From Heterohyrax brucei (lineage: Eukaryota; Chordata; Mammalia; Hyracoidea; Procaviidae), in contig CM053143.1 in assembly GCA_028571685.1 (NCBI GenBank), forward strand, positions 53,003,208-53,067,207: a stretch of DNA of 64,000 bases. Direction: 5' to 3'. Below are positions 60,225-64,000 of this stretch, one piece after another; within the stretch, counting starts at the first letter, position 1; each line of letters begins with the position of its first letter. Both the position numbers and the translations under genes were made by a program. The notes beneath the pieces are model-generated. The model saw only the letters and a list, made by a program, of their open reading frames with translations, ran no database searches and was not told where the DNA came from.

Positions 60225-60300
60225 TTACAAAATCCCCTTGGGAAGCTACACACCAATGTCAGTGCCTAGTCCACCCTTTGAAGCAATTTTGGAACTCTTC
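60225..60300 (-). mobile_element. mariner fragment, transposase 3' end
   Basis: Minus-strand piece matching the FQNCFxGWT-coding region of the window's two mariners ('ccctttgaagcaattttgga'). Confidence 0.75.
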
Positions 60301-60359
60301 CTAGAATGGCCATTCCATGTGGTGGCACAGTGGCAAGTTGGCAAATTAAACTTAATAGT

Positions 60360-60462
60360 TGTTGGTGAGAGAGCTTTTAGCCAGTAAACAATTGTATTGG
60401 AATACTCTCCCTACTCACCTGATCTGATCCCAATGACATTTTTCTTCATAGGAAGATAAACT
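60360..60462 (+). mobile_element. mariner fragment, third-acid region
   Basis: Plus-strand piece matching the transposase from 'ttttagccagtaaacaattg' through 'tactcacctgatctgatccc' (YSPDLIP). It has the opposite orientation to the neighbouring fragment. Confidence 0.75.
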
Positions 60463-60473
60463 GGCAGACCTTA

Positions 60474-60500
60474 TGTGTGTGTGTGTGTGTGTGTGTGTGT
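60474..60500 (+). repeat. (TG)n microsatellite
   Basis: About 13 TG dinucleotides between the mariner fragments and the complete mariner. Confidence 0.95.
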
Positions 60501-60556
60501 ATCCCACTGCTGTTGAGTGGATGCTGAATATATTGGTGTATAGAGAGAGAGATATA

Positions 60557-61863
60557 CGCAGTCTGACAATTAAGTTTGTGAACTTGCCACCGTGTATTGT
60601 ACAAACTGCATGTTCACTATACAAACAACACGGCAAGGTTTCATAACCTTGTTATATGAGTGTCTCACAGCTCTGTTCCAGTCAAAATGTGGTGCTGGTT
60701 TGCTGAGCAGCATTGATTGTTGTTGTTGCATGTTTTTGTGCGTTGTCAGAATAATGTTGGATCTTGAGTTAGAGAAATGAACAAACATTAAATTTATTTT
60801 TAAACTTGGCAAGAGTAGAAATCAAATCCAGGATATGCAAGTCCAAGTTTATGGGGATAATGCCATGAAGAAAATGAGAGTGTTCAAATGCATTGCATGT
60901 TTTTTTCTGAGGGGAGAGAAAGTATCACTGATGAAGAAAGGTCAAAGCAGCCAATAATGAGTGAAACTGACAAAAAGGATGCAAAAATCCATTGACTTGT
61001 GTATTGAAATTGTTAGCTAACTGTGAGAAGCATAGCAGACCAAGTAAACACCTGTAGAGAAACAGGAAAATCGTAACTGAAAATCTTGGCATGAGAAAGG
61101 CGTGTGTAAAACATCGTCTCAACGCAGCTCACTGATGAACAAGGCAAAGAAGAGCTGGTTTGCCAAGACCTTTTGGAGAGGCAAGACGATGTTTTGGCCC
61201 ATGCTATCACTGGTGATGAAACATCAGTGTACCAATATGACTCTGTAACAAAGTGTCAGAGGGCACAATGGAAGTCAGCCAACTCTGCACTAAGAAAAAT
61301 GTTCCCTCAGTCCAAATCGGGAATCAAAACCATGTTGCTAAACTTTTTCGGTATGAGAGGGATTGTTCACTGTGAATTTGCACCAATGAGACAAACAGTT
61401 AATCTAGTTTACTATTTTGTAAGTGCTGAAAATGCTGTGTAAAAAAGACAAAAACAACCTGAACTTTTAACCAACAACTCTTGACTCTTGCATCATGACA
61501 ATGCGCCAGCTCACACAGCACTGTCTCTCAGGGATTTTCTTAGCCAGTAAACAAATATTTGTATTGAAACACCCTACATACTCAACTGATCTGGTACCCA
61601 ATAACATTTTTCTTTACCCAAAGATAAAGGAAATATTGAAGATATTTTGATGACATTTAGGACATCCAGAGTAATACCATGACAGCGTTAGTGGCCATTC
61701 CAACAAAAAAGTTCCAAAACTGCTTTGAAGCATGGACTAAGTGCTGGCATCAGTGTGTAACTTCTCAAGGGAAGTACTTCGAAGGTGACCATAGTGATAT
61801 TCAGCAATGAGGTATGTAGTACCTTTTCTGGGATGAGTTTGTGAATGTAATTGTCAGATCTCA
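60557..61863 (+). mobile_element. mariner DNA transposon, complete ends, inactive
   Basis: A 1.31-kb plus-strand copy of the same family as 250-1540. Left end CGCAGTCTGACAATTAAGTT; right end, in reverse, TGAGATCTGACAATTACATT. TA dinucleotides at 60555-60556 and 61864-61865 are the target duplication. The transposase is decayed. Confidence 0.92.
60752..61810 (+). pseudogene. mariner transposase pseudogene (third acid D to N)
   Basis: ATG at 60752 is followed by a TGA at codon 9 (60776-60778), with the terminal TGA at 61808-61810. Conserved blocks: YGDNAMKKM (60850s), the catalytic core TGDETSVYQYD near 61210 (tryptophan lost), then SKSGIKTMLLNFFGMRGIVH, HHDNAPAH with the second acid at 61497-61499, and TDLVPNNIF, where the third catalytic aspartate position (61603-61605) is AAC, asparagine. 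Several frameshifts. The ending FEGDHSDIQQ matches the pattern in the first copy. Confidence 0.9.
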
Positions 61864-61871
61864 TAAACACA

Positions 61872-61942
61872 ATATATACACATAGGAATATACACAGGTG
61901 TATGTGTGTGTATGTGTGTGTGTGTGTATACACATATATGCA
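61872..61942. repeat. (TG)n/(TA)n microsatellite
   Basis: Purine-pyrimidine alternating run directly right of the mariner: 'atatatacacat' then TG repeats and 'tatacacatata'. Confidence 0.85.
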
Positions 61943-61949
61943 TGAGTGG

Positions 61950-62107
61950 TCATAAATCTCTGCTGGTGCAGTGGTTAAGACCTGGCTTCTAATCAAGAGG
62001 TTGACTGTTTGAATCTGCTAGCCTCTCCTTGGAAACCCTATGGGGCAATTCTTCCATGGTCTATAGGGTTGTTATGAGTTGGAATTGATTCAGTGGCAAC
62101 AGGTTAT
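61950..62107 (+). mobile_element. AfroSINE-like SINE
   Basis: Forward and near full length: 'tctgctggtgcagtggttaa', 'ccttggaaaccctatggggc', 'ggaattgattcagtggcaac'. Confidence 0.9.
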
Positions 62108-62152
62108 ATATATATGTATATATTTGTGTGTGGCTATATGTGTATGTATAAA
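62106..62152. repeat. TA/TG-rich microsatellite
   Basis: Follows the SINE tail: TATATATGTATATATTTGTG then TG/TA alternation. Likely grown from the SINE end. Confidence 0.75.
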
Positions 62153-62157
62153 CTTTC

Positions 62158-62804
62158 AGAGATAAGGCCTGATGAAAGCCCTATGAAGCACAATTCTGCT
62201 ATGTTCTTTTAGTCATCTAGTGCTGCGGTAACAGAAATATCACAAGCGATTGGCTTCAACAAAGAGAAGTATATTCTCTAATAGTTAGCAGGCTACAAGC
62301 CTGAATTCATGACATGGCTCCAGGGAAGGCTTTCTCTCTGTGTTGGCTCTGGAGGAAAGTCCTTGCCACATGTCATGGTCTAGGAATATCTCAGCTAGAG
62401 AAACTCAGTTCCCAAGGATGGCTCCACTTTCTTGATGGTATGAGATCCCAGCTCTCCTTGCTTCTCTTTCCTTTGCTCTCTTGAAGGATAAACATAGGCA
62501 ACCCATACCCCATGGAAGCTCCTTTTATATTAAATCAGAGTGGTGACTTTAGTAAGAGTATCACAGTCCCACTATGATCACTTTAACAATACAATTCTGC
62601 CCTGTTAAACACAGGCAGAGATTAAGATATAATCACAGGAAAATCATAAAATGGAGGCCAACCACACAGTACTAGGAATCATGGCCCAACCAAATTGCTA
62701 CATACATTTTTGGGGAGACATAACTCAACCTGTGACATACACTGACACACACTGGGTTGCTATGAGTCAAAATGTCAGAAAGAACTTGATGGCTATGGGT
62801 TTCA
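62158..62804 (+). mobile_element. AfroSINE-like SINE split by an LTR
   Basis: Left part 62158-62201 ('ccctatgaagcacaattctg') and right part 62738-62804 ('tgacacacactgggttgcta', then 'gaacttgatggctatgggtt') are one SINE in register. The LTR at 62202-62737 sits in the 'ttctactctgac' part of the body. The head is missing on the left. Confidence 0.8.
62202..62737 (-). mobile_element. solo LTR, MaLR-like, nested in SINE
   Basis: A 536-bp reverse LTR. The plus sequence begins TGTTCTTTTAGTCATCTAGT and ends '...tcaacctgtgaca'. Same family as 5252-5775 ('ggctctggaggaaagtcc' is shared). The five bases on each side (TGCTA and TACAC) fit decayed copies of the SINE pentamer TACTC. No retroviral genes. 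Confidence 0.8.
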
Positions 62805-62965
62805 GGAAACCTCGGTGGCACAAGAGGTTAAGTGCTACATCTGCTAACCAAAAGGGTAGTAGTTCAAATCCTCCAGGCACTCCCTGGAAACTCCATGGGG
62901 CAATTCTACTCTGACCTCTAGGCTTACTATGAATTGGACCTGATTCAATGGCAGTGGGTGGGTAT
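62805..62965 (+). mobile_element. AfroSINE-like SINE
   Basis: Forward: 'ggaaacctcggtggcacaag', 'gctaaccaaaagggtagtag', 'ctccctggaaactccatggg', tail 'gattcaatggcagtgggtgg'. Directly abuts the split SINE on its left. Confidence 0.92.
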
Positions 62966-63046
62966 ATAATACATACCTGTATGTGTATATATGTGTACAT
63001 ATATGTATACATGTGTACATATATATATATATACATGCATCTATAT
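62966..63046. repeat. (TA)n/(TG)n microsatellite
   Basis: ATACATA, TGTATATATG and (AT)n after the SINE tail. Confidence 0.85.
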
Positions 63047-63241
63047 GTATCTCCCAGTGGAGAGTGAAAACGTAAATGTTTTCTACTAGGATGATATAAA
63101 ATTGATAAGACTTCTTCAACGGCACTGGGTTTTTTTGGTCTGACTCCACGGCACTTGGCTTGGCTGGCACCTCTTAAAGGCTGAAAACTTGAGAGATCTA
63201 GAAAACAGGGCAGTCTCGTTGAGTTCTGTTTTACACAGATC

Positions 63242-63280
63242 GTGTGTGTGTGTGTGTGTGTGTGTGTGCGCATGTGTGTA
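63242..63280 (+). repeat. (TG)n microsatellite
   Basis: About 13 TG units, then 'cgcatgtgtgt'. Confidence 0.95.
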
Positions 63281-63659
63281 ATGAACTTAACCTGTTTCAA
63301 GGCATAACCTATGACACAATGTAAAGATAAAAGGTCAGTGTAGATAGCAATAGGAAGGTGCACCAGTGTGCCTTAAGTAGCACATGTTTACATTTCTGGG
63401 TACTGAAATTCTGACTGACACATAGAAAGAATTAAAATATGCTTCTAAATACGTGTATATTTAATGCATAGCACCAACTGAACCATGATTAAAGTTACTC
63501 TGTTTTTGACTCAGTGTATTCACTACCACAGCAAATATTTGATAGTAGAAATAAAAACTAAAGGAAGTACTGTAATTTATTTAAAATATTCATTATTTTG
63601 AATGTTTAGGTACTATAGAGAATACCAAGAGTATGTTTCCTGATCTTTAAGAGTTTAAA
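63281..63659. other. unannotated sequence
   Basis: Nothing recognised. Confidence 0.45.
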
Positions 63660-63851
63660 TGGTGAAGCCCTCAGGTACTAACCGTAATACTGGCAATTTG
63701 AATCTAGCTAGCTATACCTCACCAGCCATGGTCATCTGCTTCCTAAATGTCACATACTTGAAGCTCCTATAGGGCAGCCCGCCTCTGCGTATACAGGGTC
63801 ACTATGAGTTGGAATTGACTCAGTGACAAGACAAATGATAACAACAACAGG
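63660..63851 (+). mobile_element. AfroSINE-like SINE, long variant
   Basis: Forward: 'ggtgaagccctcaggtacta' (decayed head), an extra middle, then 'gggtcactatgagttggaat' and 'gactcagtgacaagacaaat', ending 'aacaacaacagg'. That (AAC)n ending is the RTE-type tail. Confidence 0.82.
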
Positions 63852-64000
63852 TATTTCAAAAAATGAATAAAGATGTGAGATCTTCTGGTTGAATATTAAT
63901 CCACCTAAAAGAGTTCTGGGAAACAAGGTTAAATAAATAAAACCGAACTGCAGTAGATCTTGAGTGTCACAATGACTTTTAACTCAATCCAGAAAGAAAA

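Noticed and set aside
62767..63363. 198-codon minus-strand open frame
   Set aside because: It runs across SINE, TA/TG microsatellites and flanking DNA; the composition (Thr-His and Tyr-Ile runs) is microsatellite translation.

Overview
This is mammalian nuclear DNA with no recognisable host gene, exon, tRNA, rRNA or CRISPR array; it is an AT-rich, intergenic or deep-intronic landscape built from transposable elements of several ages. About 25 copies of a tRNA-headed SINE ending in a 'ctatgagtcagaatc...gacggca' type tail, together with RTE (BovB-related) LINE fragments that share that tail and end in (AAC)n, point to Afrotheria; an elephant or another paenungulate is the most likely source. 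That assignment comes from family recognition by eye, not from a search.

Layout. 0.25-1.5 kb: a complete but dead mariner (minus) with TA target duplication. 2.4-8.3 kb: a minus-strand L1 with its 5' end, a 17-bp target duplication, two internal deletions and a MaLR-like LTR inserted in it. 8.5-18.5 kb: scattered SINEs, an LTR, a rearranged RTE carrying a tiny L1 insertion, and unannotated AT-rich DNA. 18.5-23.6 kb: a plus-strand 5'-truncated L1 with 12-bp target duplications and recognisable ORF1 and ORF2. 24-31.4 kb: ERVL-like LTR, RTE with a nested LTR and SINE, then an older minus-strand L1. 32.8-35.05 kb: an RTE whose 5' half is inverted, inside a 7-bp target duplication. 35-41 kb: SINEs, RTE pieces and unannotated DNA. 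40.9-54.0 kb: a nested stack: an old L1 holding a 333-bp pyrimidine microsatellite, a 7.16-kb full-length L1 with 11-bp target duplications, a solo LTR with GATAT duplications and a SINE. 54.0-54.9 kb: an unidentified block with a 23-bp minisatellite. 55-58 kb: two RTE copies in opposite orientation, with an LTR and a SINE. 58-64 kb: SINEs, mariner fragments, a second complete mariner (plus), an LTR nested in a SINE, and TG/TA microsatellites.

All element-encoded proteins are broken (stops, frameshifts, deletions), so nothing here looks able to move by itself. I found no convincing undescribed gene system. The most informative items are the structural records of how the elements inserted and decayed: twin-priming of an RTE, microhomology deletions, nested insertions with readable target duplications, a tandem promoter-like repeat in an L1 5' UTR, and a stop shared by both mariner copies.
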